The translations under genes and the position numbers were made by a program. A stretch of DNA of 48,865 nt from the NCBI GenBank assembly GCA_964633205.1, contig CAZWFN010000033.1, forward strand, positions 1-48,865, read 5' to 3'. The notes below the pieces were generated by a model. That model saw nothing but the letters and a program-made list of their open reading frames with translations. It ran no database searches and was not told where the DNA came from. Source of the DNA: CAYVQE01 sp964633205. Lineage in GTDB: Bacteria > Myxococcota > B64-G9. Every line of letters starts with the position of its first letter. Position 1 is the stretch's first letter. Shown in pieces: positions 5,454-13,942 of this stretch.

Positions 5454-7268
5454 TCAGTCGGTCGCGTCGTAGAGGGCTTCGATGCGGTCGGCCCAGCGGT
5501 CGAGCACGGCGCGGCGCTTGAGCTTGAGCGTGGGCGTCAGGATGCCGTTTTCCGGGCTGAAGGGTTCGGCCACTACCAGCAGCCGGCGCGGCACCTCGTA
5601 CTTGGCGCAGTCGGCGCAGCGGGCGGCGATCTCGGCGGCCAGCAGCTTTTCCACCTCGGCCGTGGCGGCCAGCGCCGCGGGCTCGGTCGGCAGGCCCTGT
5701 GCGGCCGCCCAGGGGGCCAGGGCCTCGAAGTCGGGCGCGATCACCACCGCGTTGTGCGCTCGGTCGGCCCCGACCAGCATGCAGTTGTCGACATAGGGCG
5801 ACAGCTTGATGCGTTGCTCGATGCCGGCCGGAAAGACGTACTTGCCGTTTTGCAGCTTGTACTGCTCCTTGATGCGTCCGGTCAGGATCAGATAACCGTC
5901 CTCGTCCAGCCGGCCGCGGTCGCCGGTGCGCAGCCCGCCGTCGGGCCGCAGCACGGCCGCGGTCTCGGCCGGCCGGCCGTGGTAGCCCAGCATCACGTTG
6001 GGCCCGTAAGCGATCACCTCGCCGTCGTCGGCGTCCGGATCGTCGCCGGCCACGGCCTGGGCGTCGATCTCGATGCGGCAGCCGGGCAGCGGCCGGCCGG
6101 CGCTGCCCAGCTTGTAGTCGTGGGGCAGGTTCAGCGTATGGGCCGGCGACAGCTCGGTCATGCCCCAGGCCTCGTAGACCGGCAGGCCCAGATTCCAGAA
6201 GAAGTCGAGCACCTCGCGCTGCAGCGCCGCGCTGGAGCTGATGGCCAGCTTGAGCCGGCCGCCGAAGCGCGCCCGCACGCGGGCGAACAGCAGCCGGTCG
6301 GCCAGCGCCCGCAGCGGCCGATCGAGCAAGCGACCGCGCCCCTGGCGCAGCCGTTCGGCAGCGGCCAGCCCGGCGTGGAACAACCGCGCCGCCGGCCCGC
6401 CGCGGGCGGCCATCCGGCCGCACACCCCGGCGTGGATCTTGTTGAACACCCGCGGCACCCCCACCAGGATGGTGGGGCGCAGCTGCAGGATGTCGTCGAT
6501 GATGGTGGCCGGCTGCTCGGCGAAGCCGGTCGAGGCGCCGGCGTGGACCAGCAGGTGCAGCTCGGCGGTCTGGCCGAAAGAGTGGGCCCAGGGCAGAAAG
6601 GACAGGGTGCGGTCGTCGCGGCCCAGGTCGCCCGGCTTGGCGGCGTAGATGCCGAGCACGTTGCTGGTCAGGTTGCGGTGCGACAGCAGCACGCCCTTGG
6701 GCCGGCCGGTGGTGCCCGAGGTGTAGATCAGCCCGGCCACCTCATCGGGCTGCGGCCGCAGCGCTGTGCTGGGGGCGGCCGCCCCGCGGGCCTCGAGCGC
6801 GGCCAGGCTGTCGGGGCCGGCGCCGTCGATGGTGACGATGTGCTCCAGGCAGTCGATGCCGGCGGTCGCCCGGCGCACCCGTTGGCGCAGCTCGGGGTCG
6901 GCCACCAGCAGCACCTTGCAGCCGGCATCGGCGATGATGTAGGCCCAGATGCGTGGCAGCTCGGCCTCGTACATGGGCACGAAGCGCGCCCGGCGGCCGT
7001 AGCTGGCGTAGGCGGCCACCGCCCACTCCACCCGGTTGCCGGCGATGATGGCCACCGCGTCGCCCGGGCCCACGCCCAGGCCGGCCAGCCCGGCCCGCAG
7101 GGCGTCGACCCGCCGGCCCACCGTCTGGTAGTCGACCCAGCGGTAGCGGCCGCTGGCCGGATCCTTGGTGCCGAACAGCGGCCGCCGGCGGTGGCGTTCG
7201 ACCGCCGCCTCGAACAGGGTCACCAGATCGGCCGGCTCGCTCGGCAGTGCGATCGCAGGCCGGTTCAC
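5454..7268 (-). CDS. Long-chain acyl-CoA synthetase (AMP-binding family)
   Basis: The 604-residue enzyme belongs to the ANL superfamily and activates a carboxylic acid to its acyl-CoA through an acyl-AMP. Motifs in order: P-loop YTSGTTGRPKGV, the A4-type block YEAWGMTE, the hinge TGDRGRLDEDGYLILTGR, and a C-terminal segment with KEQYKLQNGKYVFP, typical of FadD15/FAA-like long-chain synthetases. The length is usual for that group. The start is GTG at 7268, overlapping the PIG-L stop (GTGA), so the two genes are translationally coupled. The physiological substrate is not evident; a neighbouring deacetylase suggests lipid or glycolipid modification, but that is inference. Confidence 0.9.
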   Translation of the reverse strand: MNRPAIALPSEPADLVTLFEAAVERHRRRPLFGTKDPASGRYRWVDYQTVGRRVDALRAGLAGLGVGPGDAVAIIAGNRVEWAVAAYASYGRRARFVPMYEAELPRIWAYIIADAGCKVLLVADPELRQRVRRATAGIDCLEHIVTIDGAGPDSLAALEARGAAAPSTALRPQPDEVAGLIYTSGTTGRPKGVLLSHRNLTSNVLGIYAAKPGDLGRDDRTLSFLPWAHSFGQTAELHLLVHAGASTGFAEQPATIIDDILQLRPTILVGVPRVFNKIHAGVCGRMAARGGPAARLFHAGLAAAERLRQGRGRLLDRPLRALADRLLFARVRARFGGRLKLAISSSAALQREVLDFFWNLGLPVYEAWGMTELSPAHTLNLPHDYKLGSAGRPLPGCRIEIDAQAVAGDDPDADDGEVIAYGPNVMLGYHGRPAETAAVLRPDGGLRTGDRGRLDEDGYLILTGRIKEQYKLQNGKYVFPAGIEQRIKLSPYVDNCMLVGADRAHNAVVIAPDFEALAPWAAAQGLPTEPAALAATAEVEKLLAAEIAARCADCAKYEVPRRLLVVAEPFSPENGILTPTLKLKRRAVLDRWADRIEALYDATD

Positions 7269-8206
7269 CGCCGGACTCCCGCGGCCGGCCACAGGGCCCG
7301 TACCAGCGGTCGGATCGAGCCGTCGAAGGTGATCGGGGTGCCCTCGTAGTCGTCGAACATGTAGTTCAGCCAATCGAAGCGGTGCGGCCGGGCGCTGTAG
7401 TCGATGTCGGCCGGCACCGGGCCGAACTCCTCCTCGGCGAAGAAGTCCTCGAGGCTGCGCGGGCCGCCGGTCAGCAGCGCGGCCGGGCGCAGCACGAAGC
7501 GGAAGGCCCAGCGGAAGTAGCGGAACAGGCTGACCTGCGACGGGTAGGCCTGCACCATGGCCCACTTGACGCGGCGCTCGGCCGGGGCGAGCTGGATGCG
7601 CATGCGCCGGCCGCGGTAGAGCGGGTTGAAGCGGGCCGCCCAGGCATAGGTGTACTCGTAGGCCGGAAAGTGTACGAAGACCGGCGGCCGGCCCATCTCG
7701 CCGGCCAGCGCATCGACCGCCAGCCGGGAGCACAGGTGCACCAGATCGTGCTCCGGCTGCCCGCCCTGCCAGGCCAGGGTCAGCACCAGGTCGGGGCGAA
7801 GCTGCAGCACCCGCTCGCGCACCGCGTCGCGCATCCGTTCGAACAGCGGCAGCACCGCCTCGACAGCGGTCGCGTCGGCCTGCAGCCGGCCCAGGGCGCT
7901 GTAGATGGCCACCTCGGAGAAGTCCAGGCAGGCGGTCTGCTCGGCCGGCAGGCCGGCGGCGGCCGCCGAGCGCAACCCCTCGGCCTTGCGCAGCTCGCCG
8001 TAGGCATCCGGCTCCAGGTCCGAGTCGAAGTAGCGGCCATCGGAGTTGGTCACCCACAGGATGCGCGCCGCCGGGCCGAGCCTTTGCAGCAGGCCGGCGA
8101 TCGAGATCTCGTCGTCGTGGTGCGCCAGCACCAGCAGCGGCCGCTCGAAGCCGCGTTCGAGCAGGCGCCGGCCGGCGGCATGGGCGCGCAAGCGATTGCG
8201 CTTCAT
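7265..8206 (-). CDS. PIG-L/LmbE-family deacetylase
   Basis: The 313-residue protein carries the zinc-binding AHHDDE motif (the family HPDDE/AHxDDE) near residue 28, then WVTNSDGRYF and an EHDLVHL motif with the later metal histidines. PIG-L enzymes remove N-acetyl groups from GlcNAc-containing substrates such as GlcNAc-PI, mycothiol and bacillithiol precursors, or antibiotic intermediates. The start ATG at 8206 follows GAGGG; the longer in-frame start at 8269 lacks support and would overlap the divergent promoter. It is cotranscribed with the acyl-CoA synthetase through a 4-bp overlap. The substrate is unknown. Confidence 0.85.
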   Translation of the reverse strand: MKRNRLRAHAAGRRLLERGFERPLLVLAHHDDEISIAGLLQRLGPAARILWVTNSDGRYFDSDLEPDAYGELRKAEGLRSAAAAGLPAEQTACLDFSEVAIYSALGRLQADATAVEAVLPLFERMRDAVRERVLQLRPDLVLTLAWQGGQPEHDLVHLCSRLAVDALAGEMGRPPVFVHFPAYEYTYAWAARFNPLYRGRRMRIQLAPAERRVKWAMVQAYPSQVSLFRYFRWAFRFVLRPAALLTGGPRSLEDFFAEEEFGPVPADIDYSARPHRFDWLNYMFDDYEGTPITFDGSIRPLVRALWPAAGVRR

Positions 8207-8262
8207 GGCTTGACCCTCGCGCTCGTCAGCACGCCGCCATTGCACCACCGATCGGGCCGTGC

Positions 8263-8291
8263 TTGTCAAATCCCGCGCGCTGCACTACTTT
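8263..8291 (+). promoter_or_regulatory. Possible sigma-70 promoter for the M16 protease
   Basis: TTGTCA (8263-8268) and TACTTT (8286-8291) are separated by exactly 17 nt. They lie 65 nt upstream of the ATG at 8356, in the 149-bp divergent region shared with the PIG-L gene. The -35 is good (5/6), the -10 weak (3/6). Confidence 0.42.
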
Positions 8292-8355
8292 GTTGCGGGT
8301 CGATGCGGGGCCGACGAGGTTGCGACGCGAATCTCAAACGCGAGGAGATTACGGC

Positions 8356-11300
8356 ATGAGGCGACTGACGATTGCATGGGTGGCGATCAGCGCGGGTGTG
8401 TTTTCAGCGCCGGCCGCGACGGCGGCGGCCGAGCAGGCCGATTTCAAGAAGGGCGAGACCGTCCACGGCTTCACCTTCGTCGAGCGTCGGGCCATCCCGG
8501 AGATCGACGCCGTCGGGCTGCGCTTCGAGCACGAGGGCAGCGGGGCCGAGCTGGTCAAGTTCGCCTGCGACGATCCCAACAAGAGCTTCGCCATCACCTT
8601 CAAGACGCCGCCCGAGGGCGACTACGGCATCCCCCACATCCTGGAGCACTCGGTGCTCGACGGCTCCGAGAAGTTCCCGGTCAAGAGCCCCTTCCAGGTG
8701 CTGACCAAGGGATCGCTCAACACCTTCCTCAACGCCATGACCGCGTCGGACTTCACCATGTACCCGGTGGCCAGCACCAACACCAAGGATTTCTTCAACC
8801 TGGTCAACGTGTATCTCGACGCGGTGCTCAACCCGCTGGTGCACGACAACCCCAAGATCTTCCTGCAGGAGGGCTGGCGCTACGAGCTCGCGAGCCCGGA
8901 GGCACCGCTCGAGATCAACGGCATCGTCTACAACGAGATGAAGGGCGCCTTTTCCGCGCCCGAACGGGTGTTGGGTTACGTGGTCGAAAAGGCCCTGTTT
9001 CCGGACAGCCCCTACGGGCTGTCGTCCGGTGGCCACCCGCAGGCCATCCCGGAGCTCGAGCGCCAGCAGCTGCTGGACTTCCACCGCAAGTACTACCACC
9101 CGTCGAACGCCCGCATCACCCTGTGGGGCGACGGCGACACCCGCGCCGAGCTGAAGTTCATCCACGAACAGTACTTGAAGAACTACAAGGTCCGGGCGGT
9201 CGCTGCCGCCATTCCGCAGCAGCCGCCCTTCGAGGCGCTGGCCGAGGTCGAGGCCGTCTACCCGGTGGGCGCCGATGAGGACCCGGCCGACAAGACCTTC
9301 CTGTCGCTGGCCTGGGTGGCCGGCGGACCGCAGGACCCGGCCCAGTCCATGGCGCTGGACGTGCTGACCGACGTGCTGGTCAACCGGCCGGCCTCGCCGC
9401 TGCGCAGCGCCCTGGAGCAGGCCGGCATCGGCAAGGATAGCTATGCCTACTACAGCGACACCAAGCAGGGCGTGCTCCAGCTGGTGGTCAAGAACGCCAA
9501 CCCCGACGATGCCCGGCGCTTCCGCAAGCTGGTGTTCGCCGAGCTGGGCCGGCTGGCCGAGCAGGGCCTGGACAAGCGCCTGATCGAGGGCGTCATCAAC
9601 AAGTTGGAGTTCCGGCTGCGCGAGGCCGACTACGGCTCTTTCCCCAAGGGCCTGGTCTACACCTTCTTCGGCATCCGCGGCTGGCTGTTCGCCGACGACC
9701 CCTTCCTGGGCGTGGCCTACGAGGCGCCGCTGGCCGAGGTGCGCCAGGCGCTGGAGAGCGACCTGCTCGAAAAGCTCATCCGCCGCCACCTGCTCGACAA
9801 CCCGCATGGGGTGCTGGCGGTGGTCAAGCCCCAACCCGGCCTGGAGGCCGAGCGCAGCGCGCAGCGCAAGGCCGCACTGGCCGAGAAGAAGGCCGCCATG
9901 AAGCCGGCCCGGATCGCGCGCATCGTCGAGCAGACCAAGGCGCTCGAGGCCTACCAGGCCAAGCCGGACGACCCCGAGAACCTGGCCAAGATCCCGATGC
10001 TCAGCCTGGAGGACCTGGACCGCGAGGAGCGGGCCTTCCCGGTGACCGAGCACCGGGTCGACGGGGTGCGGCTGCTGCACTCCGAGCAGGCCACCAACGG
10101 CATCATCTACCTGCAGCTGCTGTTCGACGTCCGCGGCCTGGCCCAGGAGCTGCTGCCGCACGCCGCCCTGCTGGCCCAGGTGCTCGGCGAGCTAGACACC
10201 AGCGAGCGCTCCTACGGGGCGCTGGACACCGAGCTGAGCATCCACACCGGCGGCCTGGACTACGGGTTGCGCACCTATCTCGAGCTGGCCGAGCGCAAGG
10301 ACTTCCAGCCCAAGCTGGCGGTATCGGGCAAGGTGCTCAGCCCCAAGCTGGAGCGGCTGCTGGAGCTGACCGCCGAGGTGCTGCGCCAGACCCGCTTCGA
10401 CGATCGCGAGCGCTTGCGCGAGGTGCTCGGCAAGATCCACTCGCGCTACGCCGGCATGGCCCGCCGCTCGGGCGTCTACCTGGCCATGCAACGGTTGATG
10501 GCTTACCTGGGGGCGGAAGGAGCCTTCGACGAGCGCACCGGTGGGCTGCACTTCATCCATTTCCTTTCCGAACAGGTGGCCCACTATGACGAGCGGGCCG
10601 AGGGCTTGCTGGCCGATCTGGCCTTTGTGGCCCAGATCCTGTTCGACCGCCACAACCTGGTGCTGGGGGTGACCTGCTCGAGCGCGGATCTGAAACGGGT
10701 CAAAGAGCAGCTGCCCGGCTTTCTGGCGCGTGTACCGAGCACCGAGCGCAAGCCGCAGCAGTGGCAGCTCGCTCTGGAGCACGAGAACGAGGGCCTGGCG
10801 GCGGCGTCCAAGGTGCAGTACGTGGTCCAGGGGGCCGACTTCCGCAACCTGGGCCACGCCCACAGCGGCCACCTGGAGGTGGCCGAGCGCATCCTCAGCC
10901 GCGAGTACCTGACCGACCAGATCCGGGTCCAGGGCGGGGCCTACGGCGCCTGGTCGCAGTTCGGCCGCAGCGGGCTGGGCCTGATGAGCTCCTACCGCGA
11001 TCCGCACCTGAAGCGCACCTTCGAGGTCTACGATGGAGCGGTCGATTACCTGAAGGGCTTCCAGGCCGACCCGCGCATGATGACGCGTTTCATCATCGGC
11101 GCCATCGCCGGGCGCGACAAGCCGGGCTCGCCGGCCGGCGAAGGCGCGCGGGCCATCGCCTACGCGCTGCAGGGGCTGGAGCAGGCCACCCGCCAGGCCG
11201 AGCGCGATCAGATCCTCGGCGCCAAGCCGGCCGACATCCGGGCGCTGGCCCCGCTGGTCGAGGCGGTGCTGGGCGCCGAGACCTTCTGCGTCTACGGCAA

Positions 11301-11361
11301 CGAGACCAAGCTCCAGCAGAACGCCGAGATGTTCAGCCGCCTGGTCGAGGTGCTCGAATAG
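8356..11361 (+). CDS. Secreted M16C metalloprotease, presequence-protease (PreP/Cym1)-like
   Basis: The 1001-residue protein has the inverted zinc motif HILEH (H94, E97, H98) and the distal zinc ligand in YNEMKG (E194). The stretch HSVLDGSEKFPVKSPF is highly typical of PreP-type M16C peptidases, which are about 1000 residues with two M16 halves joined by a helical linker (here near residues 510-570, Lys/Ala-rich). PreP degrades unstructured peptides up to about 65 residues inside a closed chamber. Unlike organellar PreP, this copy starts with a clear Sec signal peptide (residues 1-24, ending ATAAA), so it should digest peptides in the periplasm or outside. The ATG at 8356 follows GAGGAG. The longer open frame upstream is not protein-like. 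Confidence 0.92.
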   Translation: MRRLTIAWVAISAGVFSAPAATAAAEQADFKKGETVHGFTFVERRAIPEIDAVGLRFEHEGSGAELVKFACDDPNKSFAITFKTPPEGDYGIPHILEHSVLDGSEKFPVKSPFQVLTKGSLNTFLNAMTASDFTMYPVASTNTKDFFNLVNVYLDAVLNPLVHDNPKIFLQEGWRYELASPEAPLEINGIVYNEMKGAFSAPERVLGYVVEKALFPDSPYGLSSGGHPQAIPELERQQLLDFHRKYYHPSNARITLWGDGDTRAELKFIHEQYLKNYKVRAVAAAIPQQPPFEALAEVEAVYPVGADEDPADKTFLSLAWVAGGPQDPAQSMALDVLTDVLVNRPASPLRSALEQAGIGKDSYAYYSDTKQGVLQLVVKNANPDDARRFRKLVFAELGRLAEQGLDKRLIEGVINKLEFRLREADYGSFPKGLVYTFFGIRGWLFADDPFLGVAYEAPLAEVRQALESDLLEKLIRRHLLDNPHGVLAVVKPQPGLEAERSAQRKAALAEKKAAMKPARIARIVEQTKALEAYQAKPDDPENLAKIPMLSLEDLDREERAFPVTEHRVDGVRLLHSEQATNGIIYLQLLFDVRGLAQELLPHAALLAQVLGELDTSERSYGALDTELSIHTGGLDYGLRTYLELAERKDFQPKLAVSGKVLSPKLERLLELTAEVLRQTRFDDRERLREVLGKIHSRYAGMARRSGVYLAMQRLMAYLGAEGAFDERTGGLHFIHFLSEQVAHYDERAEGLLADLAFVAQILFDRHNLVLGVTCSSADLKRVKEQLPGFLARVPSTERKPQQWQLALEHENEGLAAASKVQYVVQGADFRNLGHAHSGHLEVAERILSREYLTDQIRVQGGAYGAWSQFGRSGLGLMSSYRDPHLKRTFEVYDGAVDYLKGFQADPRMMTRFIIGAIAGRDKPGSPAGEGARAIAYALQGLEQATRQAERDQILGAKPADIRALAPLVEAVLGAETFCVYGNETKLQQNAEMFSRLVEVLE

Positions 11362-11378
11362 AAGTATCGCAGCCCTGC

Positions 11379-11410
11379 CACCACGAGGCCGTGAAAGGCT
11401 TCTCGTGGTG
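11379..11410. terminator. Bidirectional hairpin between M16 and REC-EAL genes
   Basis: CACCACGAG and CTCGTGGTG form perfect 9-bp arms around 14 nt, with inner GGCC/GGC pairing possible. It lies between two convergent genes. No strong T-run is present. Confidence 0.5.
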
Positions 11411-11438
11411 AGCCCTTCTTCGAGCGGGGAGCTCCGGT

Positions 11439-12683
11439 TCAGGCCCCGGCCGCCGGCGGCGGCCAGTGGACGGCGGGGAAGGGCTCGCCCGGCCGGGCGA
11501 ACAGGAAGCCCTGCAGCAGCCCGCAGCCGAGCCGGCGGCAGGTGTCGCGCTCGGCCACCGTCTCGATTCCCTCGGCCACCACCTCGACGCCCAGGTCGGT
11601 GCACACGGTGCAGAAGGAGCGCACGATCTTCTGCCGGGTGGCGGAGGCGTCCACACCGCGGATCAGCTGCATGTCCAGCTTGACCACGTCCGGCTCCAGG
11701 GTGGCGATGCTGTTGAGCCCGGCGTAGCCGGAGCCGAGATCGTCGACCGCCAGCCGAAAGCCGAGCCGGCGCAGCCGGGCGATGCGCTCGGGGGCCTCGG
11801 GGATGCGCTCCAGCGAGGCGCGTTCGGTCAGCTCGAGCACCACCCGGTCGGCCACCGCGCTCAGCGGGCTGTGCGGATCGAACAGCTCGGCGTCGAGCAG
11901 ATCGCGAGGATGCAAATTGATGAACAGCCGCTCCAGCCCGGGCTTGGCCGCCAGCACCCGGGCCACGCTGCTACGCACCCGGCGGCCGAGATCGTCGAGC
12001 CGGTCGAGCCGCTCGGCCGCGTCGAGCATGGCGCCCGGATGGGGCAGGCTGGTCTCCCGCGAGCGCAGCAGAGCCTCGTAGGCCACCACCCGGCCGTCGC
12101 CGGCGCTGATGATCGGCTGGAAGGCCATCCACAGCTTGTCCAGGGCGGCATCCAGCTTCAGCCGCAGGCCGATCTTGTCCCGCGGCCGGCCGGCCCCGGC
12201 CCCGGCCAGGGCCAGGGCCTGGCGCTCGATGCGGGCGATGCGGTGGGCGAAGGCGGCCTGGTTGAGCGCCTGGATCAGCTCGGTCGGCTCGACCGGCTTG
12301 AGCAGGTAGCGAAAGGCGCCCAGGTCGACCGCGCGCCGGGCGGTCTCCAGCGAGGGCGAGCCGCTGAGCAGAATGACCGGCAGGTCCAGATCGACGCCGC
12401 GGATCGCCTCCAGCAGCTCGATGCCGTCCATGCCCGGCATGACGATGTCGCACAGCACCACGTCGAAGCGCTGCCGGCGCACCTCCTCCAGGGCTTCCTG
12501 GCCGGTGGCGGCCAGCGTCGGCTCGGGCAGCCCGGCCTGGTGCATCAGCCGCGCCACGGCCCGGGCCACGTTGGGCTCGTCGTCGACCACCAGCACCCGG
12601 GTGCTGCCCGGGCCTTCATCTTCCGCCGCCGCTGCGATTCCGTCCGCGCGGGCGGCCGGGGGCGGTTCGGGAGCAGTTGGCAT
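11439..12683 (-). CDS. Response regulator with REC and EAL (c-di-GMP phosphodiesterase) domains
   Basis: The 414-residue protein has a receiver domain at about residues 28-145 (acidic pair DD34-35, phospho-acceptor D79 in LCDIVMPGMDG, K129) and an EAL domain from about residue 165. The EAL domain keeps the residues expected of an active enzyme: E203 in YEALLR, NLHP, ELTER, VDDLGSGY, KLD, EGIET and LLQGF. It should hydrolyse c-di-GMP to pGpG when phosphorylated by an unlinked histidine kinase. The first 27 residues are Pro/Ala-rich linker. The ATG at 12683 has AAGGGG upstream; a 33-residue longer version from 12782 is possible. No sensor kinase lies nearby. Confidence 0.92.
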   Translation of the reverse strand: MPTAPEPPPAARADGIAAAAEDEGPGSTRVLVVDDEPNVARAVARLMHQAGLPEPTLAATGQEALEEVRRQRFDVVLCDIVMPGMDGIELLEAIRGVDLDLPVILLSGSPSLETARRAVDLGAFRYLLKPVEPTELIQALNQAAFAHRIARIERQALALAGAGAGRPRDKIGLRLKLDAALDKLWMAFQPIISAGDGRVVAYEALLRSRETSLPHPGAMLDAAERLDRLDDLGRRVRSSVARVLAAKPGLERLFINLHPRDLLDAELFDPHSPLSAVADRVVLELTERASLERIPEAPERIARLRRLGFRLAVDDLGSGYAGLNSIATLEPDVVKLDMQLIRGVDASATRQKIVRSFCTVCTDLGVEVVAEGIETVAERDTCRRLGCGLLQGFLFARPGEPFPAVHWPPPAAGA

Positions 12684-13001
12684 GCCAACCCCTTTATCCG
12701 GGCGGGCGGCGGCCCGCCGTGGTCTCTGCGATGCTATCGGGCTGCCCAGGTCGATTTTGAGCCCAAATGCGACTTGCGTCAACGGCGGCTTGCCACTGAG
12801 GCGGATTCCGGGGCCGGTGGCTGCTTGCGGGTGCTGTTGACTTCGGCCGCCAGGCGTTATTGACTATGGAAACCAAGGTTTTTCAGCGGCCAAGGCGGGA
12901 TCGGCATGGGGCGCTGGTCCCATGGGGGAGTCCGAGATGAGATTCGACGAGCCGGGAGACGAGCGGAGCCCGTTTGGACGGCTGCATGCTGGAGGTCTGC
13001 C
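12684..13001. other. 318-bp divergent intergenic region
   Basis: This region separates the REC-EAL gene from the lipoprotein at 13002. I see no gene in it. An AT-richer patch at 12856-12885 includes TTGACT but no matching -10. TGGACGGCTGCATGC at 12975-12989 has GG-N10-GC spacing but sits too close to the start codon to be a credible sigma-54 promoter. Confidence 0.4.
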
Positions 13002-13559
13002 ATGAATGCGATGCGTTCGTGCGCTCGGGGATGCGTCCTGGTGCTCGGGGCGCTGGTGCTGGTGGCCTGTGGTGAGGGGGGCTTTCCGAACTGCAACGGC
13101 ATCGACTGCGCGCCGTGCCTGGAGTGCGATTCCCTGATCGGCAGCTACTCCGGGTGGATGACGGATTTCGAGAACGACTGTCTGGAGGGAATCGATCCGG
13201 GCATGGAGGATCAGCCCTGGGGCCTGATCATCGATGCCATCGAGCACGATGCGGCCGGCGAGCGGACCCATGTCGAGATCGACATGACCGAACAGGGCTA
13301 CGGGGTGGTCGAGGCCGCCGTGTGCGCGCCGCAGGAGGCGGAAGGCGAGCGGCGCTACGAGTTCTGCATGAGCTTCGAGTTCGACTCGATGTTGACCACC
13401 AAGCCCAACCGCCAGACCGTGGCGGGGACCTTCATCGAGGGCGCCACCGGCCCCATTCGCTTCGAGGGCCGCATCCACAACCTGATGCGCGATCCCATCA
13501 ACGAGAAGTGTCACGTCAAGGCCAGGATCCTGGCCGAGGCCGAGCAAGACCAGCAGTAA
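13002..13559 (+). CDS. Small Cys-containing lipoprotein of unknown function
   Basis: The 185-residue protein starts with a lipoprotein signal ending LVAC (lipobox Cys at residue 23), so it should be lipidated and membrane-anchored. A short Cys cluster (PNCNGIDCAPCLEC) follows, then a domain of about 130 residues rich in beta-strand patterns (SYSGWM, HVEIDMTEQGYG, YEFCMSFEFDS, IRFEGRIHNL). I do not recognise the domain. The shape recalls small calycin-like lipoproteins, but that is only an impression. The ATG at 13002 has GGAGG at 12991-12995; an open frame upstream is not protein-like. It stands alone between the REC-EAL gene and the large Cys-rich lipoprotein. Confidence 0.75.
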   Translation: MNAMRSCARGCVLVLGALVLVACGEGGFPNCNGIDCAPCLECDSLIGSYSGWMTDFENDCLEGIDPGMEDQPWGLIIDAIEHDAAGERTHVEIDMTEQGYGVVEAAVCAPQEAEGERRYEFCMSFEFDSMLTTKPNRQTVAGTFIEGATGPIRFEGRIHNLMRDPINEKCHVKARILAEAEQDQQ

Positions 13560-13942
13560 CCGGCCGCACCCGTCACCAGCACCGGTCGCCACCGGCGCGC
13601 ATCGATGCACCGGGGTGCGGATCGAACCGTTCGGAGTGAACGGCCGCTCGTTTCCGCAACCGGCCCGGGCGGCCGCAGGCTGCTGTAGATGGGGCGCCCA
13701 TCCGCCCGGGAGGTAGGTCCAGCCCGGGTATGGGAATTGCAACGCGGGGCCGGCTATACGTTGGCAGCCGAGGCGGGCTGCTCTGGTTCGGTCGGGGATG
13801 GATTGGCTTTCCAGGTACAAGGCTGTTTCGAATAAGGAAATTGGGTTAATGAGCGGCGCTCGAAAAGTCCATTGCATACCGGGCACATGTGTGCCAGTGT
13901 AGCTTCGCTGAATACATAACCAGATCGTGGGAGGAGGAGTCG
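13560..13942. other. 383-bp intergenic region upstream of the large Cys-rich lipoprotein
   Basis: No gene is seen. It contains the hairpin CCGTTC-GGAGT-GAACGG at 13627-13643 and, from about 13800 to 13930, a stretch clearly richer in A/T than its surroundings. This likely holds the promoter of the gene at 13943. GGCACA-TG-TGTGCC (13882-13895) is a 6-bp inverted repeat that could be an operator. Confidence 0.45.
13627..13643. repeat. Small hairpin CCGTTC-GGAGT-GAACGG
   Basis: A 6-bp stem with a 5-nt loop. Its core and the following GCTCG resemble the hairpin at 2110-2128. Confidence 0.45.

Noticed and set aside
13881..13895. GGGCACATGTGTGCC upstream of the large Cys-rich lipoprotein as a sigma-54 promoter
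   Set aside because: The -12 GC is one base too close to GG; better described as an inverted repeat.
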